Source: Liquidambar formosana (Eukaryota > Streptophyta > Magnoliopsida > Saxifragales > Altingiaceae). From it: a DNA stretch of 64,000 nt. The position numbers and the translations under genes were made by a program. The stretch covers positions 39,498,587-39,562,586 of the forward strand of contig CM077826.1 in NCBI GenBank assembly GCA_039720395.1. Direction: 5' to 3'. The notes beneath the pieces were generated by a model. It did not search any database, was not told where the DNA came from, and saw only the letters and a program-made list of their open reading frames with translations. Positions 1-11,775 of the stretch are shown piece by piece (position 1 is the first letter of the stretch; every line of letters begins with the position of its first letter).

Positions 1-489
1 AATAATGATATGTACATGTTTCATTTTCCTATATGCAAAGAGAGGAATACTAATTAGTAATCACAGTGGGCTCAGGGGGTGTGTCATGCACGCACCGATC
101 ATAGCATGCGACTGTTCTTCGCATCTCCCATGGATGAGAAAAATAATTCGTCTGACTTGGCAACAAGAATTTGACAAGCCCCTAAAAAATATCAAAGCAT
201 GGGTAAGTCATCGAATTTAGCTCATTTTGGGCATAATTGATTAGATGATCATGAATTTAAGATCTCTGCCATATGTTTCTACAGCCAAAATGACAAGATG
301 CATAATTACTAGGCTAGACTTTGGAAAGGCTTTACCTTTAAATTCAAGAATTCGTCATTTTGGGAAAACAATTTTGTAGTGTTTGATTTGAGAGAAAATA
401 CTATGGTTACTGAAATTTAATAGCATGAAAATATCTTAAGGAATACAATGGGAAAAAGACAAAGGAACACAATAAGAAAAAGACAAAGA
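1..489. other. AT-rich sequence, no gene seen
   Basis: No open frame here resembles a known protein and I see no terminal repeats. The short open frame near the left edge is not supported by any motif. Low confidence that anything functional is present. Confidence 0.4.
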
Positions 490-1366
490 AAACTGGTCTT
501 GGTAACTTATAATTACATCACAATCTAGTTAATTAATAGAATAAAAGCCAAACTATGCTTTAAACCTATAATAAGGAAAAGATTAAACATATCTTTGCAT
601 AAAGATGAGGAAAGCTTCTATAGTAAAGTCCACCACCAATGGAAGCCAGCATGATAGAGTCCAAGATTTGCATGTTTGTCCACAACATAATTGCCTTCTC
701 TAAAAATGTGAGAACATTAAAACTCCATAGATGTCAAGTAAAATTGGCAGTTAAGCTATTAGGTTTTTTAGCTCCAAGGAGGAATATAACAGAGATTTTG
801 TAGATAGTAAACAATTGTTGCTAAATCTCATTCCAACCAGAGTTTGTGCCGACTATTATGCCATGTATGCTCAATATCAATCAAAATAGTTTGAAGCTTT
901 GCATAAAATACTGTTTGGATCCCTAAATTAGAAGTAAAACCACCATTAACAAATCTAAATAAAATGGATTTCAATTTTAAATAAAATAGATTCAATTTCA
1001 GTTGAATATAATCAAATTAAGGTAGAATGTACCCATACTTAGCACAAAAAAGCTCCATGTCACCTCTTCTTTAGAATAAATAGATGGAGAGGCCCATGCA
1101 AAAAAAATATTAGGCTTTGATTGTCCAGAATAGTCTACACGGGATTTCATGGTTGGGATCTTTGCATGACAAACACGTGTACACATAAAAATCACGCACG
1201 ACTCCCAACTATGTGATATGTTCCGAATGGGCCATCCAACTGGACTCGATCATCTCTCCCGAGGCCTTGAGAAAAGGTGGGTTGAATAGCTCTTTACATT
1301 TTACAAAGTTGAAGGTTTGATGGTGATTTTAGCTTCATAAGGAGAATCATTGTCAAAAGGGGCAGC

Positions 1367-1763
1367 TATTGCCACAACAAAAATTCTTTTGTACCCGCAA
1401 TTATTTTAAATTTCTTAAGTTTTTATTAAAAATATAAAAGATTTTCATGAAAATTAGCCAGGTTGTTCACTAAAAAACACCCTTCTGAACAACTTTGCAC
1501 AAAATTTTTTTTCCAAAATCTATCGTTTAAGTAAACTTTTTACCTATTTTTCATGAAATATTTTGTAAAATGAAACAAACATTGTAAATGACCAAAAAAA
1601 TCCACTTAAATGATAGAATTTGAAAAAAATTTCTTTTATAAAATTGTTCAAAATAATATTTTTTTTAATGGACGATGCGACTAGTTTTAATGAAAACCTT
1701 TTATATTTTTCCAAAAACCTTAAAAATCAATAGGGGTGTAAAGGAATTTTTGTGATGACAATA
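1367..1763. mobile_element. Fold-back MITE, copy 1
   Basis: The element is almost wholly an inverted repeat. Its left part, starting TATTGCCACAACAAAAATTC, is mirrored at the right by sequence ending GTGATGACAATA, and the arms meet near an AT-rich centre. A second, independently placed copy is at 53682-54075. A third copy (63282-63684) belongs to the segmental duplicate. No target duplication could be assigned, so the superfamily is open; long arms would fit a Mutator-type or fold-back element. Confidence 0.65.
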
Positions 1764-1906
1764 ATTGGTCTTGTCCAAATGACATCAATATCAATATAAA
1801 ACGAAGTTGGTTTCCTTATAATTCAAATGTGTTAGAGAACTCGACCCAATAAGATCCGTTTCGAGTCCATATCGTCGTTGAACCAATTGCATATATTATT
1901 ACAACC

Positions 1907-2370
1907 AAAAGTCCAAACGTTTTCTATATCTAACACTATAATAAAAGAGAATAAGGCATTTTACTGTAGATGCACTGTTCATTTGCAGTAAACGCCCTTT
2001 TTTTTCTTCCCATGTATGTGCTTTTTTTTTTTTAAAGGGTATTATAGGTATTGCAGTGATACCAAGTTGGTAGTCACTTTGTATCACATTGATGGTCAGT
2101 TTGTAGCAAGTTGACAAGTACTGGTTCCTGCATATGTGCCTTTTTATTTTTTTTATTTTTTTTATTTTTTAACTTTACGGGTATTATAGGTATTGCAGTG
2201 ATACCAAGTTGGTAGTCAATTTGTATCATGTTGATAGTCAATTTGTAACAAATTGACAAGCAATAATGTAACATATAGCATTACCTTTAAAAGCCTAAAT
2301 ATAATATGACCAACTGGCAAATAACATTAAACACGTGTGTAGCACGTTCCTCACCCTAGTTAGTATAGAT
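1907..2370. repeat. Extra block in duplicate copy 1, with an internal tandem duplication
   Basis: This block is absent from the second segmental copy, where the flanks join directly near 63820. It contains two copies of a unit starting GGGTATTATAGGTATTGCAG, at about 2037 and 2179 (142 bp apart), separated by T-rich runs. Related phrases about GATAGTCAATTTGTAACAA recur at 3215-3280 and 6545-6590. No coding sequence seen. Confidence 0.6.
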
Positions 2371-2531
2371 TAGAGGTGGTTACACACCCGATGTATGTGC
2401 GTGCACAACTATTTAGTTATTTCCTAGAGAGATTATAGCATAAAAGGTTAGTTGGTTAGTGATTTAACAGATTTGGCTTCCAATAAATATGATATTATTA
2501 TTTTATCTTTTTTAAGTTTTTAATTAAAATA

Positions 2532-3757
2532 GGCTAGCGCTATCCGCACTCCCAACCCCCTTTCTCGCACTCCCCCTCTAACTCGTATCATTTTGAAAGG
2601 CAAAATGCCCTTGTCCCTCATTCCTTTATTTCCCAATAAAAAATTATGTGGAGCCCACATTTGACCCTATTCCACGTCCTCCTTTCACAAACACACCAAC
2701 CCTCCATAACAGCAGCAGCATCTTCCTTCAACATAGTCGAAACACAATCTCGTTGGTGCAACCAAAAAAATAAAATCTCTCACCCACCATCATAGGCCAC
2801 AAAATCTCACCACTACAAGTTAATCTTGCTCGCCTGTAGCCACACAAACTTACCCACCCATCACCACTGGCAAAATCCTTACCTAACCCATAAACATCGT
2901 CACCACCGCGACAAAAATGAAACAAAAAAAAAGGAAAAACAAAAGGAAAAATAAAATAAAAAATCACGTTAGTCTTCTCCGACGAATTTTCTCTGATCAC
3001 TTGCCAAAAGTAAGGGAAAAAAAAAGCAAATGAATTATTTTTTATGGGTAGTCCGTCGATGATTGAGGGAGTTAGGCTTGCTTTAGGTTTGATCGACGAT
3101 GAGCACTGGCGGAGCTAGTGGGCCTTTGGGGGCACGTGCCTCCATTGGCTCAAATAAATTTTTTTTTTTTTGGGGATAAATTACCATTCGATAGCCATTT
3201 TTTGATATAATGCCAAAAACATTAAGTTGATAGTCATTTTGATGCGTATATATAGTCAGTTTGTAATAAGTTGACAATTTTTTTTTTTTTTTTGGTATTA
3301 CATTGAAAAATAATTATCAAAAAATAATTTTTCAAAGAAAATAAAGGCTTTCCAATGTTTTCTGTTTTCACTCCATAGATTCACAATACGATATCCCATT
3401 GGAAATGACTCCTGATTTCATCCTGACAGTGAGATCTTCAGAGTGACAAAAGAAAACTGATTTTTGGTTGTGCTTAGATGGGTGTGTGATAAGACTGTAA
3501 GAAGTTACATCAGAACAGATGAAAGAGAAAAAAAAGGAGGAAGGGACAGTGTCATATGTGGGTCCCACATGAACTTTTTTTGTTTGTTTTTGTTTTTTTT
3601 CCCTAGGAAACATGAACTTTTTTGGTTGAAGACATAAGGAGCATGGAAATGCGCAGTTGAGCGAGGGACCTCGGCAAGGGCAGTTTTGTCATCAGATATG
3701 CTAGAAATAAGAGGGGGAGTGCGAGAAGGCTTGTTGGGAGTGTGAATAGCGCTACCC
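2532..3757. mobile_element. 1.2-kb non-autonomous transposon (hAT- or MULE-like) with 8-bp target duplication
   Basis: The left end GGCTAGCGCTATCCGCACTC is mirrored by the right end, whose reverse complement reads GGGTAGCGCTATTCACACTC; the arms stay similar for roughly 50 bp. TTAAAATA flanks both sides (2524-2531 and 3758-3765). The matching position in the other segmental copy, near 63979-63985, carries the site once and without the element, so this is a natural empty site. Nine bases could also fit, since the next base differs by only one change. No transposase is visible; a truncated GGCGGAGCTAG element lies inside. Confidence 0.8.
3104..3345. mobile_element. Truncated relative of the 59080-59395 hAT MITE, inserted in the 2532-3757 element
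   Basis: It begins CACTGGCGGAGCTAGTGGG and continues with GGGGGCACGTGCC, then the TACCATTCGATAGCC and GATAGTCATTTTGA phrases. This matches the reverse complement of the complete element at 59080-59395. The opposite terminus (a CCGCCCTG-type end) is not found, so the copy is truncated or its end has decayed. Confidence 0.55.
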
Positions 3758-3765
3758 TTAAAATA

Positions 3766-4310
3766 TAAAGATAAAAATATTTTAAGGTTTTAAAGTAAAA
3801 AAGAATTAAGAGAGAGAACAGATAGATAAATGCCTCCCAACCCGGTATAAATAACAATAATAACAATAATAATAATATTACAGAGAGCTAGATAGATATG
3901 CATATCATTCAAGGTGATTTATCTTCTGAAGTCTTTAGCCTTTAGATAAAAAGCCCACCGAATCATCAAACCTTCATCCAAATCAATGGCGGTCGAGCTC
4001 TGATGCTCTCGCATCCTAACCCGACCAAGCTCCGTCAAGATTTCCAGGCGATCTCGGCCGTCCGATCAATATTCCGGCAAAGTTCATTTGTTCGGTCAGT
4101 ACTCCCGTCCATTGATGACTCTTTCTCGTTCAATCAATATTCATGCAACCTTTTGTTCTCTTCGTCGCACACATATATATTGATATATATTTTGAAGAAA
4201 TTCTCAGTTGTCTGATTCGGATTTTTCCCGTTTCATTTAGCTGGGTAATTGAACTTCATTTTTCTGCATTGTACTTTAGAATTTCAACATTTTCATTTTT
4301 GACAAACTTG
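3766..4310. other. Intergenic stretch with possible gene-leader relic
   Basis: From about 3986 the sequence turns briefly GC-richer and coding-like: ATGGCGGTCGAGCTC runs straight into TGA, and a second ATG at 4003 opens 70 codons with no motif I recognise. It could be the broken first exon of a lost gene. No other support. Confidence 0.25.
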
Positions 4311-4647
4311 CTGTGTTTGGAATGGAAGGATTTGGAGGGAATGGAAAGGAATTCATTTATTATTTTGAATTCCAGTGTTTGGAATGGAAGGATTTATAAC
4401 GAGAAATGAATTAAAAGAGATTTGATGGGATTTTGATACATGTGCTGAAAAATGGCCTAAAGGGATGGAATTTCGAGGGTATTGGATTTATTAAAAGAGT
4501 TATAAGAAGAATAAAAGATCTAATTGAATTCCTTTATTTTAAATTCCATCCATACCAAATAGAACAAAGGGAAATGAATTCCTTTTCTATTCCTTTCCTT
4601 TCTATTAAATGAATTATTTTCCTTTCTTTTATGGCTTCCAAGCACAG
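4311..4647. mobile_element. MITE with CTGTGTTTGGAA ends
   Basis: The left end CTGTGTTTGGAATGGAAGGA and the reverse complement of the right end (CTGTGCTTGGAAGCCATAAA) form imperfect inverted termini. The interior is dominated by GGAAT/ATTCC phrases that also pair across the element. Flanking triplets are TTG and TTA, which would suit a Tourist-like element with a mutated target duplication, but this is not decisive. Confidence 0.55.
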
Positions 4648-5601
4648 TTAATACTCTGCTTGATTGCTAAGAAAGTTAGTAGAAAATGAAATGAATTTGA
4701 AGTCGTGGATCTTCTGCTCTTTATAGATTTACAACTAAAGTCAGGCATCTACAATCGACGTTAGTGGCGTGCATATTTTTGTTCTCTGTATTACATTTTT
4801 GAAAATATTCAGTTAAAGACTGCATAAGACATAGTGGCGTGTTATAAACATTGTGTGTTTATATTATATAGGATGACGATCAAGTGAACACGTGCTAATA
4901 TAACTTATATCAGCCCCGCATTACCCGTTGTACCTTGTGCATCATTTATGCATACACATCCTGATCTTTACAGGGATCCTCATATAAGATGCATGTAGAC
5001 TTTTAATTTCAATAATTTATTTTAGGAAAATGCTATTACTCCCTAATCTTTTCCCTAATTTTTTTTGGTGTGATGTAGCTACTTATGTGGCTTACATTTT
5101 AATAATATAAAAATCACCATGTGTTGATGTGGCTGTTGCCACATCATTAGGGAAAGAAATTAATGAAGGTAATTAGAGAGGAATTGCACTACTCATATTT
5201 TTAATCTAATGGCCCTATGGTCCAAATTCCAGATGCCCAATAATCGACTTTTTGAGTCAATAATATTGAAATTAAAAATCTGTATGTCTCCTATATCAAA
5301 ATCCTTGATAAGATTGGGACTACATATACAATGCTAATGGAAGGCCCTTTCTTGCTCCTCAACTCCTAAACTAGAGGAAGGAAAGCACTATAGCCACCCA
5401 CATAAGAAGCAAGTTAGGGAATCCCTTGTTCCTTTTCCTGCCTGATTGTCCAGTTCAAGATTTCTGTCATTTTCTCTGCCCGCGAATACCATCCTACAAA
5501 TATTGTCCCCTAGCTTCTATTAAGAGTGAATTTCTCTAGCAACAAAGATCAAATATTGCCTTACACAACCCTTGAGATGGCCTCATGATACCCATATGAT
5601 A
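4648..5601. other. No gene seen; contains a truncated copy of the palindromic MITE family
   Basis: The only recognisable item is 4871-4966, a truncated left half of the palindromic MITE family found at 8134-9280 (GGATGACGATCAAGTG, then the ATATAACTTATATCAGC phrase). The rest is unannotatable AT-rich sequence. Confidence 0.45.
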
Positions 5602-5880
5602 TCCTAAAATGGAAAAACATTGACTATGCCTTTGGTGTGGAATGGTGTAGAATATGTTGGACCAAAACAAAACAACATCAAATGCTAATTTTAGTATGAT
5701 CCTAAAAAAATGGTACCTTGACATTCTTTTTTTTTTAATTTTTTATGAAGACCTTGACATTCTGGTATGGTGATTAAATGGCATTAAAATATGGTGGTAA
5801 AAGTGAAATGCCAATTTGTAAACTAAGCAAAATGTTTGGCAATTAAAAAATCCATGTTCACTTGGTTGACGTGTATGAGT
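5602..5880. repeat. Dispersed local repeat, copy 1 of 3
   Basis: It shares the phrases GTTGGACCAAAACAAAACA, TTTAGTATGATCCTA and ACTAAGCA.AATGTT with 9573-9830, all in the same order. The tail also resembles 12818-12860. Probably a decayed local duplication of a once single-copy segment; no function is visible. Confidence 0.65.
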
Positions 5881-6824
5881 GGAGTATCAAATCCAATCAA
5901 GATGGAACCAAGATTTCATCTCGGGGGTGGCCAAAGTCTGAATAACTTTTTTTTACCATTCAAGTATGTGAATCATACTAAGATTCAAGATTAAATTAAT
6001 ACATTGAATGGGAGGTAAACGATTGGACCTTGCTTATACTTTTCTAAAACCATGACAAAAAAATTTAAAAAAAATAAAAAGAAGAAGAGGGGTTGACAAC
6101 AGCAATAAATCTGAAGAAGGTTTAAAAAAAAATAAAAAAAAAAAACGTAAAAGATAAAAAATCAAAAAAGTGTACTTTAATATGTAGACATAGAGCAGTG
6201 ATCTCCGGCAAGATGCTCTCCGTCAGCCGTCACTCTCTGGTATGCTCAAGGATTTTGTTTGAAAGAGATCTATGGCAAAGCCAACGTAAGAAAAGAAGCT
6301 AAAACTATAGGAGAAGGTGTTTGTTTTTGGCTAATTACTTTGGACTTTTTACCTTTTGTATATATTAATTCTAACCTTTTATCATTGGGTATAAGTTGCC
6401 TATTTGACTTTTGAGGGGTGATGTGAGGAAACATTGTGCTGATTGGGAGGGACCATTGGTCCATTTTGCCTTGATGCCTTAAAAAATGAAATTGGTAAAT
6501 TACGTTTTGGTGACCACTTTCCAATGTAATACCAAAAACAAAATAATTTGTAGTCATTTCGTAGTAGGTTGATAATCAATTTGTAACAACTTAATAGGTA
6601 ATACCAAATCTAGTCACCAAAAGTACTTTCCCAAGATAAATTTGTGGAAGTGGGGGGGGGGGGGGATGGCCACCCCAGGCCTAGCTATAGTTCTGTCTTT
6701 GAATCCAATGGTTGGATTGGTGAAATATTATTCCTACAAAAAGATATTGAGTTGTATAAGAGTAAAAAGTCTTACACCTCATGTCAACGGATCCCTTCCT
6801 ATATATATATATATATATTATATA
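5881..6824. other. No gene seen; AT-rich with a poly-G run
   Basis: Contains A-rich runs near 6060-6170, the GATAATCAATTTGTAACAA-type phrase also seen at 2240 and 3250, and a run of G at 6652-6665. No coding sequence or element boundary could be fixed. Confidence 0.35.
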
Positions 6825-7911
6825 GGTTGGCGATCAGGTGGGGATGTGCTAATATAAGTTATATCAGCACCCGCATTGGGAGTTGTACCTGGGAACATGG
6901 GGCCAATGCATTATCCATGTTGCTAATATACCTTATATCTAGGGATGTAATCGGTTTGGTTTTAGTCGGTTTAGAGGAGTTTTTTTGACGGAACCGAGGT
7001 GATCGGTTTTGCCATTTTCCCAACCGACACCGATCGACCACTGGTAGAAACCATGCAAATTGGTTTTGTTAAAATACGGTTCGGTTCGATTAGTTTTCAG
7101 TTTTTTCACCAAAACTGCATCTGCCCTTCAAAATTCAAAGATTTTTCTCAAACACTAAATAGACAATATATAAGATGATAAAGATGGAAAGGGACAAATC
7201 TAATTGGAAAACATTATCTATGATTGAGATTGAAGAGACTAAACTGTTTGACGGACTCAAAGATTTTGCGATTGATTCCGTTGTTGGGGACAAGAGTGGC
7301 TCGAATCATATTGGAACCAAAGTGGATGAGAAAATCCTAATTGATTTAGGATTCCATTAGTAGAGAAAACCCTATTAGAGATGATCTCATTCATTCTATA
7401 GAAGCCCATGGCCTGGGCAGCAGCGTGAGTAGCGGAGGACGTGAGTAGTAGCAACGGGATCACATCTGTCATCATCGCTGTCTTCCATCAGGAGCCGTTG
7501 TCCACCGTTCGTTAAGAGAGAAGGGGAGAAGATAAGGTTAGAGTCAGGGTTTTTTGACTGAAACAACAAAGGGCAAAGAGTGAATCTCGAGAGACTTTGA
7601 GATGCAGCAGGGAAATGTTATGGGATTAGGGTTTTTTGCTTATATACCCCCTTAGACGACATCATTTTTAGCATAAATCTAACATGTAATGTTAGTTTGT
7701 AACAAATCGGTTCAGTTCGGTCAGTTTTGGTATAAGAACAAGACGAACTACTGATCGAACCAAAAAATGGGAATTTGTTAAATAAAAAATCGAATTGACT
7801 GTAACATTAGGAAAAACTGGCCAAAACTGGCTGGTTCAGTCTGGTCTCGTTGGTCCTTTTTTTCAGTTTTCTTTTCATCCCTACTTATATAAGCACATCT
7901 CTACCTGACCG
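6825..7911. mobile_element. Palindromic TA-targeted MITE, copy 0, split by a hAT element
   Basis: The left half (6825-6939) and right half (7884-7911) match the outer parts of the copies at 8326-8500. TA repeats border both ends. The interruption is the hAT-like element 6940-7883, whose 8-bp target duplication (CTTATATC and CTTATATA) falls exactly inside the conserved CTTATATC motif of the MITE. The host MITE is therefore the older insertion. Confidence 0.7.
6940..7883. mobile_element. Non-autonomous hAT element, TAGGGATG ends
   Basis: It starts TAGGGATGTAATCGGTTTGG and ends TTTTCATCCCTA, with 8-bp flanks differing at one base (CTTATATC at 6932-6939, CTTATATA at 7884-7891). Both subterminal zones are filled with GGTTCGGTT / CCGGTT-type phrases. 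The middle (about 7175-7620) has short open frames that resemble nothing I know. Related in end structure to 11776-12312 and 55845-56515. Confidence 0.75.
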
Positions 7912-8097
7912 ATATATATATATATATATAAGGTTTGTTTCACTTGCATGATGTCACGTAATGATCCGAGTCACACAGTGATTGGTGAATATCAAGTGTT
8001 TTCATAAAAATAAAAAAAAGTATCAAGCGTAGTCACAGTCTCACAAATGGCTTGCATTTTGTGCAACATTGTGTAGGGGATCAAAACCTTAATATAC

Positions 8098-8133
<36 letters not shown>

Positions 8134-8296
8134 AGGATGATGATTAGGTGAGCATGTGTTGATATAACTTATATACACCCACATTGGAGGTTGTACCTTG
8201 TGCATTAGTGGATTATAGGATACATTGGGCCAATGCACAAGGTACAACCCTTAATGCATGGTGCTGATATAACTAATATCAAAATGTGCTGACTTG
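8134..8296. mobile_element. Palindromic TA-targeted MITE, copy 1
   Basis: A fold-back unit starting GGATGATGATTAGG, with the ATATAACTTATAT motif near both ends and TACCTTGTGCATTAG mirrored by CAATGCACAAGGTAC in the middle. It sits directly after a TG/TA microsatellite and is followed by another TA run. Confidence 0.65.
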
Positions 8297-8325
8297 TATA
8301 TATGTGTGTATATATATATATATAT

Positions 8326-8500
8326 GGGATGATGATCACGTCAGCACGTGCTGATATAACTTATATCAACACCCACATTGGGTGGTGTACCTTGTGCATG
8401 AGTGGGATATGAAGTACATTAGACCAATGCAAGGGGTACAACCCCTAATGCATGGTGCTGATATAACTTATATCAACATGTGCTGATGAGAACATAACTG
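8326..8500. mobile_element. Palindromic TA-targeted MITE, copy 2
   Basis: Clearest copy of the family: GGGATGATGATCACGTCAGC at the left, inverted ATATAACTTATATCAACA motifs on both sides, a central hairpin, then a TA run. About 175 bp, same orientation as copies 1 and 3. Confidence 0.7.
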
Positions 8501-8531
8501 TATATATATGTATGTATGTATGTATATATAT

Positions 8532-9280
8532 GGGATGATGATCATGTAAGCACGTGCTGGTATAAGTTATATCAACACCTAAATTGGAGGTTGTACCTCG
8601 TGCATTAGTGGATTACAGGCATGGACTAAAATATCTACGATATCTTCGATATATCCACGATATATCTATGTATCCGTACCCCTCGATACGATATCTAACT
8701 AACATATCTTTTTCGCAAAAAACTCTTTACGATAGTGTCGATATTTTTGATATTACTGATAAAATCTCGATATATCCATAATATCTTCTTTCTTTCACAT
8801 GGTATCGTCAATATATCGAATATATCGACGATATAGAGATATACATTTTCTTGTTATTGTTTTCAAATTATCACCTCTTACTCTTTTAGTATTGATTTAT
8901 ATAAATATTTCAATCATACTAATGACTTAAATTAGTGTTATGAAGTAACAACTTTCATTTACTTTCTTAAAATATTCATTGTTTTGCAATATTTTGATTT
9001 TAAATTGTTTATTAAAGTTTAATTATTGTTCCTAGAGTTTCAATGGAAGTATACATGTTTAACTAACAATATTCGTCATATCTCTGAATCGATATCGAAA
9101 TTTTCGATATATCCATCGATATATCTGATATATCCGTGTTTTTGGACCCTCGATATATCCATCGATATCGATATTTAAGTCCTTGATTACAGGCTACATT
9201 GGGCCAATGCACAGGGTACAACCCCCAATGCATGGTGTTGATATAACTTATATCAACACGTGTCGACTTGATTAGGACTG
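8532..9280. mobile_element. Palindromic TA-targeted MITE, copy 3, split by a hAT MITE
   Basis: Outer parts 8532-8619 and 9186-9280 rejoin into a standard copy of the family once the 566-bp hAT MITE (8620-9185) and one copy of its 8-bp target duplication ATTACAGG are removed. Confidence 0.75.
8620..9185. mobile_element. hAT MITE rich in CGATATATC motifs, copy 1
   Basis: The ends CATGGACTAAAATATC and GATATTTAAGTCCTTG are inverted copies (CAWGGACTTAAATATC). ATTACAGG is duplicated exactly at 8612-8619 and 9186-9193. Both flanking thirds are packed with GATATATC / CGATATC units; the centre is plain AT-rich and non-coding. The second copy is 18820-19544. Confidence 0.85.
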
Positions 9281-9294
9281 TATATATATGTATG

Positions 9295-9298
<4 letters not shown>

Positions 9299-9355
<57 letters not shown>
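9299..9355. repeat. TA microsatellite
   Basis: About 28 uninterrupted TA units follow the right end of the palindromic MITE copy 3. Confidence 0.95.
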
Positions 9356-9358
<3 letters not shown>

Positions 9359-9572
9359 AATCTAAGAAAGCACTACATCATTTTACATGCAAAATGGTGA
9401 CTCTACGTAATGAACTAATGGTGTGGATGTATTAATAGATTGAGAAAACATCCAAATTAAGATTAAAAATAAGAAAATATCCAATTTACTCAAATAATTG
9501 TATTACGACTTAGCGGTGAGTTAACCACCAAAAAAAAAAAGGCAATTTGACTCGATTAAATTTTTCCTAAAA

Positions 9573-10010
9573 TAAAAAATCTTGACTATGCCGTGGGAGT
9601 AAAAAGGTTTAGAGTACGTTGGACCAAAACAAAACAGTATCGAATGCTATTTTTAGTATGATCCTAGCTAAGAGTGTGGTAATGGTTAAGATTGATGGGC
9701 AAAATTTTTGGTACCTTAACATTCTAGTGGGGAGATTAAATGTGATTAAAACTAGGTCGCAAAAGCGAAATTGTGATTTTATAAACTAAGCAGAATGTTG
9801 GGCAAAGAAAAATTCATGTTTATAAGGTGTTCTTGATTGGCTGATAAATTTTTAAAAGCATCAGGATGTTTTTTTTGGTCTTATTTCCACTAAACAGATC
9901 ATTATTATACACTTTTCAATAAAAAAAATTTCTGAGAAATGGTTGTGTAAACTAATTGCTTTTTATCAGATTTGCATGACGACATTCTTGATTCCAATGT
10001 ATATGGGGTG
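9573..10010. repeat. Dispersed local repeat, copy 2 of 3 (longest)
   Basis: The first half matches 5602-5880 and the second half (about 9790-10000: AAACAGATCATTATT, TTGCTTTTTATCAGATTTGC) matches 12818-13010. Being the only copy with both parts, it is the best guess for the parental arrangement. Confidence 0.65.
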
Positions 10011-10488
10011 CAGGCAACACAAGATAGGGCTTTAATTTGGTCTTGAAGGAGTTTCTCTTGTAAAAGAGCAGCAATTGAAGTGGTTTAGACAAGTATGAAG
10101 CATATGATTGTAGCACCAGCGACATGGGGGCGGTTTTAATGAAGCCAGCATCATACCGATAACATTTAAAATCTTCTCTAAACAGAGGTGTGGTTTTTGA
10201 CAAACTTGAATATTAGAATAGGATTTGCATTGTTGACCTGCTTTAATTGGGACGATTATACAACCATAGATCAATGGTAAAAGAAAATTTTCTTTCAGTA
10301 TCAATAGATACGATTGGTCATTCTCAGTTGGTTATGTGTTTTTTAATCATAGATATTTGACAATCTTCCAGCCCGATTATACCATGTTAGTCAGTCCCCT
10401 TTTCTAATGATATTTCTGTGTGGACACTCTGCAATGTCTTTATGAGTTATATTCTTTTTGGTGTCAGTTTTTCTGATTGTTGTATAAC

Positions 10489-10683
10489 CAGATGTTGTTT
10501 ATGTGCCACATGAACATACATCTAAGCTTCTAGAGTTAAACACGTTGCTTAAATTTTGGAAGGTGGCTTATCTTTCATTTGGAGTTGGGAAGTTTGTCTC
10601 ATCCATTGGACCATTTGAGTATCGCCAAATATTGTCACGCAGCCAGTCTAAGCACGTTGGGGTCGATGATTCATATTGATCAC
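10489..10683 (+). pseudogene. Exon-like fragment of an unrecognised gene
   Basis: A 64-codon open stretch from about 10489 (right after a pyrimidine-rich tract ending TTGTATAACCAG, a good 3' splice site) to TGA at 10681. The residues look protein-like (HEHTSKLLELNTLLKFW near the start, FEYRQILSRSQSKHVG near the end), not random AT-rich translation. A neighbouring frame continues protein-like for about ten more residues past the stop, which suggests a frameshift. I cannot name the family. It could be a decayed exon of a host gene; no flanking exon was identified. Confidence 0.4.
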
Positions 10684-11775
10684 ATGCCATCATATTATGA
10701 CTCCCTTGTGAAACAGTAATCTGCTCATTAGGTATGATGGTGAGTCTCCCCATACTAACTAATATGTTTTTCGCTTTTTATGATTGTGGGCTTGTGGCTT
10801 CTAATATTTGTTGTCCCGCTTGCTTATTAGTGGCATAAATATTTTGGAATATTCCATTCCGTCAATCTGTAAATGAAAATTTCAATAAATAACATCATTA
10901 TGTCAGCTTATATGCATCCATTATAACATAGGAATTTTATCTTTTTCTACTAAGCCTTATAAACTTGTGCAATCTGCTGCTTCTTCCAAGTTTTGTGATT
11001 TTCAAATCATAAAAGGAATTAGGAAGTCACTTTGGTTGTGTTTCAAGTTCAAAACTCTACATCATTGTTTCAAAAGCATCCTATAAGCATGGATTTTTTG
11101 AGTTGTTTGAATTTCTAGAAGCATACATGTTCAAAACTCTATTTTATGTGCTCTACTGGACTTCAATGCTTAAATGGAAACACCTAATTAGATCTTAAAA
11201 ATTTATAATTGTTCAACTAGTGGGTAGGACACATGACTAATTGATCAAAGTCGTTGAATTCATAGATCATCTCACTCATGGTCTATGGATCCATAGCGAG
11301 AGAGTAGAAATTTGGCCCCCTACCCTATTCCCCCCTCCTCTCAAAGCCTTAAATATTCGATCAGTGACTTGCAATCAGAGCATCATACATCTGGTCAAGC
11401 CATCCTTGTGCATTGATCTTGACAAGAATAGACTAAGTGACCTAAGTGACGTGATTGGATGTTGAAGCAGTCTAATAGGTTTAGGTGTGATGCAACTGCA
11501 ATCATGTTTTTCAGTTGAATATGAAAACAAAGGAAGGAGAGAGAGGGGGAAAAACATTCTTTTCCATCATTGCCTAAAATACAAAGGTTATAATTCAACT
11601 GCTTAAAAAAATCAGTCACATTCCACTAAAACGTGCGCTCATCAAAAGGGCTAATCACCTTGTACATCATGCAAGATTGGGTTCGAGTGTACTTGGATTA
11701 ATTGTATTCATCAATGCATATCCACTTCATCCTCCTCAACATTGATGAATGGTGAACCTTTCAGTTTGTTTAATC
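10684..11775. other. No gene or element recognised
   Basis: Short open frames on both strands carry no motif. Nothing else can be supported here. Confidence 0.4.

Larger units (their letters stand above)
490..2525. repeat. Segmental duplication, copy 1 (partner about 59940-64000)
   Basis: Long stretches match the right end of the window in the same orientation with scattered differences, for example the sequences around 540-700 and 60170-60330, and around 2390-2525 and 63825-63985. Copy 1 carries an extra block at about 1907-2370. Copy 2 carries an extra 2.27-kb insertion (60465-62732). Comparing the two copies gives empty sites for the elements at 2532-3757, 59956-60144 and 60465-62732. No coding function is visible in the duplicated unit. 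Confidence 0.85.

Noticed and set aside
6644..6988. 114-codon open frame on the plus strand
   Set aside because: It starts in a G-run, crosses a TA microsatellite and runs through MITE and hAT boundaries. Chance frame.
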